The notes beneath the pieces are model-generated. The model worked only from the letters and a program-made list of their open reading frames with translations, did not search any database and was not told the origin of the DNA. A DNA stretch of 64,000 nucleotides from Faecalibacterium sp. An122 (GTDB lineage Bacteria > Bacillota > Clostridia > Oscillospirales > Ruminococcaceae), in the NCBI RefSeq assembly GCF_002160895.1, contig NZ_NFLL01000004.1:62001-126000 (forward strand). Reading direction: 5' to 3'. Every line of letters starts with the position of its first letter. The first letter of the stretch is position 1. The position numbers and the translations under genes are program-made. Shown here one piece after another: positions 8,597 to 16,762 of this stretch.

Positions 8597-9655
8597 ATGG
8601 CCAACAAAGTGACGATTCAGGACATTGCCAACGAGCTGCAGCTGTCGCGCAATACGGTATCCAAAGCCATCAACAATACCGGCGCGCTGGCGGACGCCAC
8701 AAGGGAAAAGATCCTGCGCAAGGCCGCCGAAATGGGGTACAAGCAGTTCGCCTATCTGCCCCTGTTTCAGGAAGACAACCGCGAGCCGGCCAAGCCCGAC
8801 GGCAAGCGGGAAATCGCGATGCTGACCACCTGCTTTTTGAGCAATTCCCATTTTTCATCCATGATGCTGGACCGGTTCCAGTCGGAAATTCAGCATCTGC
8901 ACTACTGCATGACCATCCACCGGATTTCGCCGGCCGAGCTGAAGGCCTGCAGCCTGCCGGCCTCGGTTGACCTGGAGCGGACGGCCGGAATCATCTGCTT
9001 TGAGGTCTTTGACTACGACTATGCACAGATGCTGTGCGGGCAGGGGATTCCGCTGTTGTTTGTGGATACGCCGGTGATGGACCTGCACCCCCCGCTCAAG
9101 GCCGACCGGCTGTACATGGACAACCGGGTGGAGGTGCAGAACGTGGTCCGGCTGATGGCCCAGCGGGGCAAAAAGCGGATCGTCTACGCGGGCCCCATCT
9201 GGCACTGCCAGTCCTTCTATGAGCGGTACATGGCCTACAAGAGCGCCATGGAATGGCTGGGCCTGGCGGACAGCCTGCGCTGGTGCATGGTGGACAACGC
9301 GGAAGGGGAATACGCCGAGTACATCCGGGCCAGACTGGAAGCCTTTGACCAGCTGCCCGAGGCCATCGTCTGCGCCAACGACTTTGTGGCCATGGACGTG
9401 CTGCGGGCCCTCAAAACCCTGGGCTATTCCGCCCCGGAAAACGTCTGGATCTGCGGCTTTGATGACAGCCAGGAGGCCTCCTTCATGACCCCCAAGCTGA
9501 CCTCCATCCACATCCATGGGCAGATCATGGGCTTTACCGCCGCCGACCTGCTGATGACCCGGATCAAGGAGCCTTCCCTGAACTACCGGACGGTGTACAC
9601 CGAGACCGATCTGGTGCTGCGGGAGTCCACCGGAGACTGTGAGGCGAGCGTATGA
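8597..9655 (+). CDS. LacI-family transcriptional regulator
   Basis: 352 residues from the ATG at 8597, 6 bp after GAAGGAGGGG; the in-frame ATG at 8534 lies inside the promoter and cannot be used. Residues 5-25 are the LacI helix-turn-helix (TIQDIANELQLSRNTVSKAI) with the hinge near 55. The rest is a periplasmic-binding-like effector domain. It sits divergently from the fructoside transporter operon and heads the operon with fructokinase, so a sugar or sugar phosphate from this pathway is the likely inducer. Its stop overlaps the next start (ATGA). Confidence 0.9.
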   Translation: MANKVTIQDIANELQLSRNTVSKAINNTGALADATREKILRKAAEMGYKQFAYLPLFQEDNREPAKPDGKREIAMLTTCFLSNSHFSSMMLDRFQSEIQHLHYCMTIHRISPAELKACSLPASVDLERTAGIICFEVFDYDYAQMLCGQGIPLLFVDTPVMDLHPPLKADRLYMDNRVEVQNVVRLMAQRGKKRIVYAGPIWHCQSFYERYMAYKSAMEWLGLADSLRWCMVDNAEGEYAEYIRARLEAFDQLPEAIVCANDFVAMDVLRALKTLGYSAPENVWICGFDDSQEASFMTPKLTSIHIHGQIMGFTAADLLMTRIKEPSLNYRTVYTETDLVLRESTGDCEASV

Positions 9656-10299
9656 GAGACCTGCTGAACCCCGACCGCCCGCTGCTGTCCTTCATCACCA
9701 AGATGACCTACAGCGCCTATCTGAACATTCTCTGGCTGCTGTGCAGCCTGCCCGTTGTCACCATCGGGGCATCCACCACCGCCCTGTTCTATGTCACCCT
9801 CAAGATGGCAGAGGACCGGGACGAGGGTCTGACGGGAATGTTCTTCCGGGCGTTCCGCCAGAACTTTGTCCCCGCCACCAAGGTGTGGCTGATTCTGCTG
9901 GCGGTGGGCGGATTCTTTGCGGTGGACGGCTACGTCCTCAGCCGGATCTGGAGCGACAGCATCCTCTGGACCCTCATCGCCGCGCTGCTGATTGTGGCGG
10001 CCATCGTCTACGCCATCGTCCTGCTGTACGCATTCCCGCTGCTGGCACGGTTTGAAAACACCACCTTCGGCATTCTGAAAACCTCCCTGCTGGTGGGGCT
10101 GCGGTATTTGGTCTGCACCCTGCTGATGGCGGCCATCTACGCCGCCATGTTCTGGGTGGTGGTCTGGGTGTTTACCCCGGCGTTTTTGCTGGGGTTCGGG
10201 TGCTGCGCCATGCTGTGCTCATTTTTCCTGGTGAAGGTGATCCACGCCTGCGGCGGGGCGCCGCAACCGGTGGAGGAAGAAGAAAATGCAGAACACTAA
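9652..10299 (+). CDS. YesL-family (DUF624) membrane protein
   Basis: 215 residues, four to five membrane helices, with the DUF624 N-terminal signature of a helix ending in a small-residue turn (LPVVTIGAST). YesL proteins are encoded beside LplABC/YesOPQ-type sugar transporters, but their function is not established. Translation is coupled to the LacI gene by a 4-bp overlap, and the next gene starts within its 3' end. The context says it serves the fructoside importer. Confidence 0.85.
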   Translation: MRDLLNPDRPLLSFITKMTYSAYLNILWLLCSLPVVTIGASTTALFYVTLKMAEDRDEGLTGMFFRAFRQNFVPATKVWLILLAVGGFFAVDGYVLSRIWSDSILWTLIAALLIVAAIVYAIVLLYAFPLLARFENTTFGILKTSLLVGLRYLVCTLLMAAIYAAMFWVVVWVFTPAFLLGFGCCAMLCSFFLVKVIHACGGAPQPVEEEENAEH

Positions 10300-10909
10300 A
10301 TGGAAAGAGGACTGGCAGACCATTCAATCCCTCCACGGCCGCAAGCGGCTGGACCACATCTGGACCTATTACAAAATCCCCATCATCCTGGTGCTGATTG
10401 TGGTGTACATGGCGGCCTACATCGGCTACCGGCAGGCCACCCGAAAAGAGGACGTGCTGTATCTGGCCCTGGTGAACGTGTCGGCGGGGCAGGACCTGAC
10501 CGAGGATTTAACCACCGGCTTCCTGGAACAGCAGGGGCTGAGCAGCGAAAAACAGCAGGTCTACTTCTACAATGGCCTGCTGCTGAGCGAGGACGCCGAT
10601 CCCCAGTATGCCTACGCCTCCCGCATGAAAATCATGGGGGCCCTGGCGGCGGATCAGCTGGATGTGGTCCTGATGGACCAGGAGGCCCGGGACGCCTTTG
10701 TGCAGGAGGAGTATCTGGCCGACCTGCGGACCCTGGACCCGTCTCTGACCCGGGAAGAAGGGCTGGATGAATCGGGCCTGTGGATGGATGTTTCTTCGTC
10801 GCCTTTGCTGGAGGCGGCAGGCTTTTCGGACCGGGTGTATCTGGGTGTGATTCGGGAATCCCCCAACCCCGACCGGGCCGCCGCCTTTATCCACTATCTG
10901 ATGTCATAA
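10286..10909 (+). CDS. Uncharacterised single-pass membrane protein of the fructoside operon
   Basis: 207 residues. A cytoplasmic N-terminus (about 30 residues, basic and aromatic) is followed by one membrane helix at about 31-49 and an extracytoplasmic domain. That domain has a stretch (LDVVLMDQEARDAF..EYLADL) resembling a lobe of a periplasmic-binding fold, but it is far too short for a full binding protein. A GGAGG box 9 bp upstream supports the start, which overlaps the YesL gene by 14 bp. I do not recognise a named family. Its fixed place after YesL suggests a partner of YesL or the transporter. Confidence 0.75.
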   Translation: MQNTKWKEDWQTIQSLHGRKRLDHIWTYYKIPIILVLIVVYMAAYIGYRQATRKEDVLYLALVNVSAGQDLTEDLTTGFLEQQGLSSEKQQVYFYNGLLLSEDADPQYAYASRMKIMGALAADQLDVVLMDQEARDAFVQEEYLADLRTLDPSLTREEGLDESGLWMDVSSSPLLEAAGFSDRVYLGVIRESPNPDRAAAFIHYLMS

Positions 10910-10931
10910 AACCGAGAAGGAGATGCTGCAA

Positions 10932-11864
10932 ATGGACATTGTAACGATTGGTGAGGTCTTGATCGACCTGACCCAGACCGGACGGAACGAACAGGGAATC
11001 CCCCAGTTTGCGGCCAACCCCGGCGGCGCGCCCGCCAATCTGGCGGTGGCGGCGGCCCGGCTGGGCGCAAAAACCGCATTCATCGGCAAGGTGGGGGCGG
11101 ATGCCTTTGGCCGCTACCTGACCGAGGTGCTGGAGGAGAACAAGGTGGACGTGTCGGGTGTGGCGGTGGACCGCGCGCACCCCACCACCATGGCGGTGGT
11201 CTCGGTGGATGCGTCGGGCGAGCGGGATTTCAGTTTTTACCGCAGCGCCAACGCCGACGTCATGCTGACGGCGGAGGACATCCCCGACCAGGCCCTGCAG
11301 GGGGCCACCATGGTGCACTTCGGCTCAGTGAGCCTGACGGCAGACCCCTCCCGGTCCGCCACTCTGGATGCGGTGCGCCGCGCCAAAGCCATGGGCGCCG
11401 TCATTACATACGATCCCAACTACCGCGCCAACCTCTGGCCCGATCCGGAGGCCGCTGTGGCCCAGATGAAGGCGCCCCTGGAGATGGTGGACATCCTCAA
11501 GGTGTCGGATGAGGAGCTGCCTCTCCTGACCGGGACCACCGACTGCGCCGAGGGCACTGCTCAGCTGGCCCGGCAGGGCATCCGGCTGATCTTTGTCACC
11601 CTGGGCCCCGACGGCGTCTTTTACCGGATGGGAGACACCACCGGCCATGTGGCCGGCGTCCCCTGCAAGGTGGGGGACACCAACGGCGCCGGAGATACCT
11701 TCTTTGGCGCGGCGCTGTCCAAGCTGTGCAAAGAGCACCTGAACGCTCTCTCTGTAGAGAAGCTGGAACAGATTCTGGCTTTCGCCAACCGGGCCGCCAG
11801 CATCACCACCAGCCGCCGCGGAGCCATCTCTGCCATGCCCACCCTGGCCGAGGTGGAGGGATAA
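10932..11864 (+). CDS. PfkB-family fructokinase
   Basis: 310 residues from the ATG at 10932; the alternative ATG at 10923 touches the GAGAAGGAG ribosome site and so is unlikely. It has both PfkB signatures: GGAPANLAVAAARLG near residue 31 and DTNGAGDTFFGA at 249-260, with catalytic base Asp255. It phosphorylates fructose released by GH32 to fructose 6-phosphate using ATP, completing the route from imported fructoside to glycolysis. Ribokinase-family sugar specificity cannot be read from motifs alone, but the locus makes fructose by far the best candidate. Confidence 0.9.
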   Translation: MDIVTIGEVLIDLTQTGRNEQGIPQFAANPGGAPANLAVAAARLGAKTAFIGKVGADAFGRYLTEVLEENKVDVSGVAVDRAHPTTMAVVSVDASGERDFSFYRSANADVMLTAEDIPDQALQGATMVHFGSVSLTADPSRSATLDAVRRAKAMGAVITYDPNYRANLWPDPEAAVAQMKAPLEMVDILKVSDEELPLLTGTTDCAEGTAQLARQGIRLIFVTLGPDGVFYRMGDTTGHVAGVPCKVGDTNGAGDTFFGAALSKLCKEHLNALSVEKLEQILAFANRAASITTSRRGAISAMPTLAEVEG

Positions 11865-11900
11865 CGGCCGCCCCAACCCAAAAAGAAAACAGGACAACAA

Positions 11901-11937
11901 AAACCGGACTTCACGAGGCTGTGAAGTCCGGTTTTTT
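11901..11937. terminator. Bidirectional terminator after fructokinase
   Basis: Perfect 14-bp stem (AAACCGGACTTCAC / GTGAAGTCCGGTTT) with a 6-nt loop, A-rich before and T-rich after. It separates convergent transcription units. Confidence 0.9.
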
Positions 11938-11991
11938 GCGCGGCCGGCGGGGGCCGGCCCGCGGGACGGGAGAAGAAAGGAACGTTGCGCC

Positions 11992-12840
11992 TTATTCCTT
12001 GACAGCTCCGGCAGCGACGCCGGCCAGAATATAGCGCTGGAAGAAGATGTAAATCAGGATGGTGGGCAGCATGATGATGACGATGCCCGCCGCCAGGGAC
12101 TGCCAGGAACCCTGCTGGGCGTTGGCGTAGTCCATCAGGAAGGTGGTGAGGGTCCGCAGTTTGTTCTTGGGCATGTACAGGTAGGGGATGTACATGTCGT
12201 TGATGATGACGATGGCCTTGATGATGACCACGGTGGCAGTGGCCGGGGCCAGCAGGGGGAAGATGATCCGGGCGAACAGCTGGAAGTAGCTGCAGCCGTC
12301 CAGCAGGGCGCTTTCGTCCAGAGCCGGGGGAATGGTAGAGATGAACTGGCGGTAAATGTACAGCTGCATCAGGTCGGAGGCAATGTAGATCAGGATGGGG
12401 GCGCCCAGGGTGTTGTACAGGCCCAGACCGTTGATGATCTTGAAGCGGGCAATCTCGGTGACGAAGGTGGGCACCAGCATGCCGGCAAAGAACAGGCCCA
12501 CAATCACCTTTTTGCCACGGAAGGTAAAGCGCTCGATGATAAAGGCGGTGATGGTGCCCAGCAGCACATTGAAAATCAGGCTGACCGCCAGGATGATGAG
12601 GGTGTTTTTGAAGCCGATCCAAAGATACTTGTTGCTCAGAACGGTCTGGAAGTTCTCCAGGGTGATCCGGTCAAAGGGGGGCAGCATCAGGGGGGAGGTG
12701 TTGACCATGTCGCCCTTGGTTTTCAGGGCGGCAAAGACGGTCAGCAGGATGGGGGTGATGACGATGAGGGTCATGCTCAAGCAGACCAGCTGCTTGAGGA
12801 ACTGCGCCAGAATGGCGCGGGGAGAACGCTGGTTCAGCAT
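11992..12840 (-). CDS. Carbohydrate ABC transporter permease (MalG/AraQ-like)
   Basis: 282 residues from the ATG at 12840, 10 bp from AAAGGAGG. A GTG at 12846 that overlaps the previous stop (GTGA) is the alternative and adds two residues. Six membrane helices and the EAA loop (ESALLDGCSYFQLFARIIFP) identify the inner-membrane channel subunit of a CUT1 importer. It is the last gene of the second sugar transporter operon; no glycosidase accompanies this one, so the substrate is not evident. Confidence 0.9.
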   Translation of the reverse strand: MLNQRSPRAILAQFLKQLVCLSMTLIVITPILLTVFAALKTKGDMVNTSPLMLPPFDRITLENFQTVLSNKYLWIGFKNTLIILAVSLIFNVLLGTITAFIIERFTFRGKKVIVGLFFAGMLVPTFVTEIARFKIINGLGLYNTLGAPILIYIASDLMQLYIYRQFISTIPPALDESALLDGCSYFQLFARIIFPLLAPATATVVIIKAIVIINDMYIPYLYMPKNKLRTLTTFLMDYANAQQGSWQSLAAGIVIIMLPTILIYIFFQRYILAGVAAGAVKE

Positions 12841-12842
12841 CT

Positions 12843-13733
12843 TCACTTGTCCTCCTTTAAGATCACGCCGTGGATGATTTTATTCTGGATGACGTAAATC
12901 ACGATGATCAGCACCATGATGGCCACCGCCATGGTGGAGGCCAGACCGAAGTTGGAGAAGGTGAAGGCGGTCTTGATGGTGTAGAGGGTGAAGGTGCTGG
13001 AGGCGTAGCCGGGGCCGCCGGAGGTCATGACAAAGGGGATATCAAAGACCTGCAGGGCGCCGCGGATGTTGTCGAAGAGGACAAAGTCCACCATCAGCAT
13101 GATGGAAGGAATCTGGATGTAGCGGAACATCTGCCAGGTGTTGGCGCCGTCGATGATGGCGGCCTCCTGGATGTCCTTGGACACCGACTGCAGCGCCGCC
13201 AGGAACAGCACCACATGGTAACCGGAGTAGCGCCACAAGGAGACGAAGGCCAGCACAAAGTTGACGATCTTGGGGTCGGACAGCCAGTTCTGGCTCAGCA
13301 TCCCCAGGCGCAGGGCCTCCAGGATGGAGTCGAAGGCGCCGTTGATGGGGGAGAAGAAGTAGGAGAACGCATAGGAGATGGCCACGCCGTTGATGATGTA
13401 GGGCATGAAGACCATGGTCTTGTAGAACTTGGCGCCCCGGAGCTTGGAGTTCAGCAGGACGGCAAAGGCCAGCTCCACCGGGATCATCAGCAGGTGGGCG
13501 AAGAAATAGACGGCGTTGTTGCCCAGGCTCTGCCACAGGTCGGGGTTGTGGAGCATCGAGATGTAGTTGTCCAGCCCGATGAATTCACTGGTGGTGGACA
13601 GGCCGTCCCAGTTGGTAAAGCTCATGCGGAACAGGTCCACCGCCGGGAACACCACAAACCCCACCAGGAGCAGGACCGGGATGACCAGCGAAACCAAAAT
13701 AAAGACGCGCCGCTGTTTGGCGAGAGTATTCAT
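12843..13733 (-). CDS. Carbohydrate ABC transporter permease (MalF/UgpA-like)
   Basis: 296 residues from the ATG at 13733, preceded by AAGGAGG with a 6-bp gap; an upstream in-frame TTG at 13748 is inside that leader. Six membrane helices and the EAA loop EAAIIDGANTWQMFRYIQIP are visible. It pairs with the following permease gene, whose start it overlaps or abuts, to form the translocation pore of the second CUT1 system. Confidence 0.9.
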   Translation of the reverse strand: MNTLAKQRRVFILVSLVIPVLLLVGFVVFPAVDLFRMSFTNWDGLSTTSEFIGLDNYISMLHNPDLWQSLGNNAVYFFAHLLMIPVELAFAVLLNSKLRGAKFYKTMVFMPYIINGVAISYAFSYFFSPINGAFDSILEALRLGMLSQNWLSDPKIVNFVLAFVSLWRYSGYHVVLFLAALQSVSKDIQEAAIIDGANTWQMFRYIQIPSIMLMVDFVLFDNIRGALQVFDIPFVMTSGGPGYASSTFTLYTIKTAFTFSNFGLASTMAVAIMVLIIVIYVIQNKIIHGVILKEDK

Positions 13734-13755
13734 GGAAGCCTCCTTCAACAGAAAG

Positions 13756-13777
13756 GGGGCTGCTTTGCAGCAGCCCC
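13756..13777 (-). other. Stem-loop between binding-protein and permease genes
   Basis: Perfect 9-bp stem (GGGGCTGCT / AGCAGCCCC) with a tetraloop, followed on the minus strand by CCTTTCTGTT. Partial termination or 3' mRNA protection here would give an excess of binding protein over permeases, as known for malE-malF. Confidence 0.55.
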
Positions 13778-13787
13778 ACCGGTTGCT

Positions 13788-15125
13788 TTACTGGATGCCC
13801 AGTTTGGCGCGGGCTGCGGCCCACTTGGTGTCCAGATCGGCCAGGGTGGCGTCCAGATCGAACCCGTCGGTGAACATCTGTGCGCCCAGTTTCTTATAGT
13901 CGAAGGCGATCTCGTTCTGAATGGCGGTGAAGTCATCGCCGCCGCCGTCGTACATGACCATCTCGCCATCCGACTGGGCTGCGTCGGCCTCAGCCAGGAC
14001 GGGGTCCTTGTCCTTGGGGAAGTTGCTCATGGAGGAGGCGCTGGAAATGTAGGCGATGTAGCCGGGGTACCAGTCCTCGCTGTAGAACCACTCGATGAAG
14101 GCGCGGGCCAGCTCGGGGTTCTTGGAATGGGTGGTCACGCCCATGAAGCTGTCGCCCTGGACGATGTAGCGGAAGGGTTCACTCTTACTCTCGCGGACCG
14201 GCAGATAGAAGGCGCCCAGCTGATCGATGCTCTCTGCGCCGTTCTCGATGTTCTGCAGGCCCCAGTCGCCCAGCGCGATGATGGCGGCCTTCTTCTGGGC
14301 GAAGAGGGTGGTTGCCTGATCGTTGCCCAGGCCCAGGGGGTCCTTGCCGAAGACGCCGCTGGTGAACAGGTCATAAATCCGGTGATAGGCGATGTTGATG
14401 TCGGTGCCCTCTGCAAAGGGAGCGTCCACCTTGGCCATGTCGTTCCAGTTCTGGCCGTTGCCGTTCACCAGAGCGGGCATGAACTCCATGAAGGGGTAGT
14501 CGGGCCACTCGTCCTTGGCGCCCAGGGCAATGGCCATGAAGTCGGGGTCGGATGCGCCGAAGTGGTCCTGCAGCTTGGTGGCTGCGGCCTGGAAGTCGCC
14601 CCAGGTGGTGGGAACTTCCACGCCGGCTTCCTCAAACATATCTTTCCAGTAGTAGACGTACTCGTAGCCGGCGGTCATGGGAACGCCCAGAATCTTGCCG
14701 TCCACGGCGTAGCCGGCGGCCAGGGTGTTGTTCTTGGCGGCCTCGGTGTCGGACAGGTCCAGCAGGTAATCCTTGAACCGGGACAGGGTGAAGGGCTTGT
14801 TGAACATGACGTCGGGCAGCTGGTTGGCCGAGGCGCGCATCTTCATGGCGTTCCAGTACTCGCTGTCGTCCTTGATCTTTTCCACTTCGATTTCAGCGTC
14901 GGGGTACTTCTCCTGGAACTTGCCCACCATGTCGTTGGAGTCGATGTATTCCATCAGGTTGTTGTCCCAGATGGTGAAAACCAGTTCGCCCGAGAGCTCG
15001 CTGCCTGCTGCAGCTCCGCCCGAAGCAGCAGTGGTGCTCTGGGAACCGCCGCAGGCGGCCAGACCCATGGTGGCGGCGGCAGCGCCGGCAACCTTCAGAA
15101 ACGAGCGGCGTGAAATCTTCTTCAT
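13788..15125 (-). CDS. Extracellular sugar-binding lipoprotein (family 1)
   Basis: 445 residues, the usual length for CUT1 binding proteins. The leader has a lipobox (LAAC, Cys25) and a perfect twin-arginine motif, SRRSFLK at 5-11, like the other binding protein in this window. It is the first gene of the operon, preceded by GAGGAGG. The mature protein begins with a Gly/Ser/Ala-rich linker, then the two-lobed binding fold. Adjacent YesM/YesN-type regulator genes probably sense the same sugar and activate the operon. Confidence 0.92.
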   Translation of the reverse strand: MKKISRRSFLKVAGAAAATMGLAACGGSQSTTAASGGAAAGSELSGELVFTIWDNNLMEYIDSNDMVGKFQEKYPDAEIEVEKIKDDSEYWNAMKMRASANQLPDVMFNKPFTLSRFKDYLLDLSDTEAAKNNTLAAGYAVDGKILGVPMTAGYEYVYYWKDMFEEAGVEVPTTWGDFQAAATKLQDHFGASDPDFMAIALGAKDEWPDYPFMEFMPALVNGNGQNWNDMAKVDAPFAEGTDINIAYHRIYDLFTSGVFGKDPLGLGNDQATTLFAQKKAAIIALGDWGLQNIENGAESIDQLGAFYLPVRESKSEPFRYIVQGDSFMGVTTHSKNPELARAFIEWFYSEDWYPGYIAYISSASSMSNFPKDKDPVLAEADAAQSDGEMVMYDGGGDDFTAIQNEIAFDYKKLGAQMFTDGFDLDATLADLDTKWAAARAKLGIQ

Positions 15126-15200
15126 TGTTCAGATCCTCCTCTTTCTTGTGGGGCACAAGGACGGCTGCGTGTCGGTCCGTCCTCTCCTTACGTTGTCTAT

Positions 15201-15206
15201 AGTATA
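15201..15206 (-). promoter_or_regulatory. Probable -10 element of the second sugar transporter operon
   Basis: TATACT on the minus strand, 75 bp before the binding-protein start. No good -35 is visible at the right distance, which fits activation by the adjacent AraC-type response regulator. Confidence 0.45.
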
Positions 15207-15259
15207 GCAGCCGCACCGGGAGGAAAATAGGAACTCGGGTTGGATTTCTTGATGTTTTT

Positions 15260-16762
15260 TCAGATATTTTCACCCGATTGACGGTAGATTTTGGGCGTTA
15301 CGCCCATCTTTTTCTTGAAAACATGGTTAAAGTGCTCAACATTGTGGTAGCCCACCGCCTCACAGACTTCATAAATTTTAATGTCGGTCTGGAGCAGCAG
15401 CTGGCCGGCCCGCTCGATCCGCAGCCCGTTCAGATAGCTGATGAAGGTGCAGCCGCACTCTTTGGCAAAGCGGGTGCTGAAATATTTTTCGTTGAAGCCC
15501 ACATAGTCGGCCACCGTCTTTAGGGTCAGTTCGGGGTTGACGAAATTGTCCCGGATGAAGGCTCGGGCCCGCTCCATGACGTCGGGCTGGGCCTGGCTGG
15601 CGCCGGCGGTGCAGGCGGTGCGGACCCGGCGGAGAATCCCGTGGAGCCAGAGCTCCCGCTCCCGGGCGGATTCCATCTGCTGCAGGGCGCCCAGCAGGTC
15701 GGGCTGTTCGGGCAGGATGGCACCCAGGCTCTGGCCGTACTGGGCCAGGCGATGGCTCAGCCCCGCCAGCAGGGCGGCGCACCGGCCGGTGTGGCTTTCG
15801 CCGGTCTCTCCCCGCAGGCCCACAAACCAGGCGGCGGCCTCCCGCTGAAGTTCCTGGGGATTGTCGCCCCACAGAGCGTCCAGAAGGGGCGCGCAGGCGG
15901 AGGCTTCCCGGGCGCAGAGCCCGGCCAGGGCTCCATACCGCCACTGGGTGCAGATGGAGCCGGGGCCCCGCAGCTGGGCCAGGGCACAGAGCCCGGCGCA
16001 CTGCCGGGCCGCCTGGACCGCTTCGGTGTGGGGGATCATCTCGCTGACCCCCACCGCCACCTCCAGGTTCATCATGTCTTTCCAGACATGCTGGATCTGG
16101 CGGACGGCCAGGTCCACCGTGCTCTGAACCCGCAGGGGATCGCTGACCCGATAGTACAGCTCATAGTAGGAGGGATCGATAGCCCGGATGACCCCGTGGT
16201 TGCTGAGGCGGGGAATCTGGCGCACCAGCTCCAGCATGGGGCGCTGCATCCGCTCCCGCACCTCCCCGCCGTACCGCTGGGCCACCTGGGGAAAGTTCTG
16301 GACCGAAAAGGCCGCCGCCACATACTTGCCCGGCTCCAGGGACAGTTCCTCCCGCGGGGCGCGGCCCTCGGGCCGGGCCGCGTCGTGAAAGACCTTTTCC
16401 CGCAGGTCGGTCAAAAGCCGCCGGAGCTCGGCCTCGGTGAGGTTGGCTTTCAGCAGATAGTCGTAGGCGCCCAGGCGGAAGGCCTCACGCACCAGCTCAA
16501 ATTCATCATAGCCCGACAAGACCACCGACACCGGCATCCGGGCGCTGGCCCGCAGCTGTTCCAGCAGCTTCAGGCCGCCCATGCCCGGCATCTTGATGTC
16601 GGTGATGAGCAAATCCACGTCCTGCAGACGCAGATAGTCCAGGGCCTGCTGGCCGTTGAGGCAGTCCTGCACAATCCGGTAGCCGCAGCTCTCCCAGTCC
16701 AGCAGGGAGGACAGGGTGGCCCGCACCAGGGCGTCGTCATCCACGATCAGGGTTCGTATCAT
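15260..16762 (-). CDS. YesN-type response regulator (receiver + AraC DNA-binding domain)
   Basis: 500 residues from the ATG at 16762, which has GGAAAGGAG upstream and overlaps the kinase gene by 26 bp. The receiver domain spans residues 1-120 with phospho-acceptor Asp55 (LLITDIKMPG) and acidic DDD at 8-10. A long middle region follows, then two AraC helix-turn-helix motifs in the last 100 residues. YesN proteins activate neighbouring sugar transport genes. The middle region is Ala/Arg-rich and of no known function. Confidence 0.9.
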   Translation of the reverse strand: MIRTLIVDDDALVRATLSSLLDWESCGYRIVQDCLNGQQALDYLRLQDVDLLITDIKMPGMGGLKLLEQLRASARMPVSVVLSGYDEFELVREAFRLGAYDYLLKANLTEAELRRLLTDLREKVFHDAARPEGRAPREELSLEPGKYVAAAFSVQNFPQVAQRYGGEVRERMQRPMLELVRQIPRLSNHGVIRAIDPSYYELYYRVSDPLRVQSTVDLAVRQIQHVWKDMMNLEVAVGVSEMIPHTEAVQAARQCAGLCALAQLRGPGSICTQWRYGALAGLCAREASACAPLLDALWGDNPQELQREAAAWFVGLRGETGESHTGRCAALLAGLSHRLAQYGQSLGAILPEQPDLLGALQQMESARERELWLHGILRRVRTACTAGASQAQPDVMERARAFIRDNFVNPELTLKTVADYVGFNEKYFSTRFAKECGCTFISYLNGLRIERAGQLLLQTDIKIYEVCEAVGYHNVEHFNHVFKKKMGVTPKIYRQSGENI

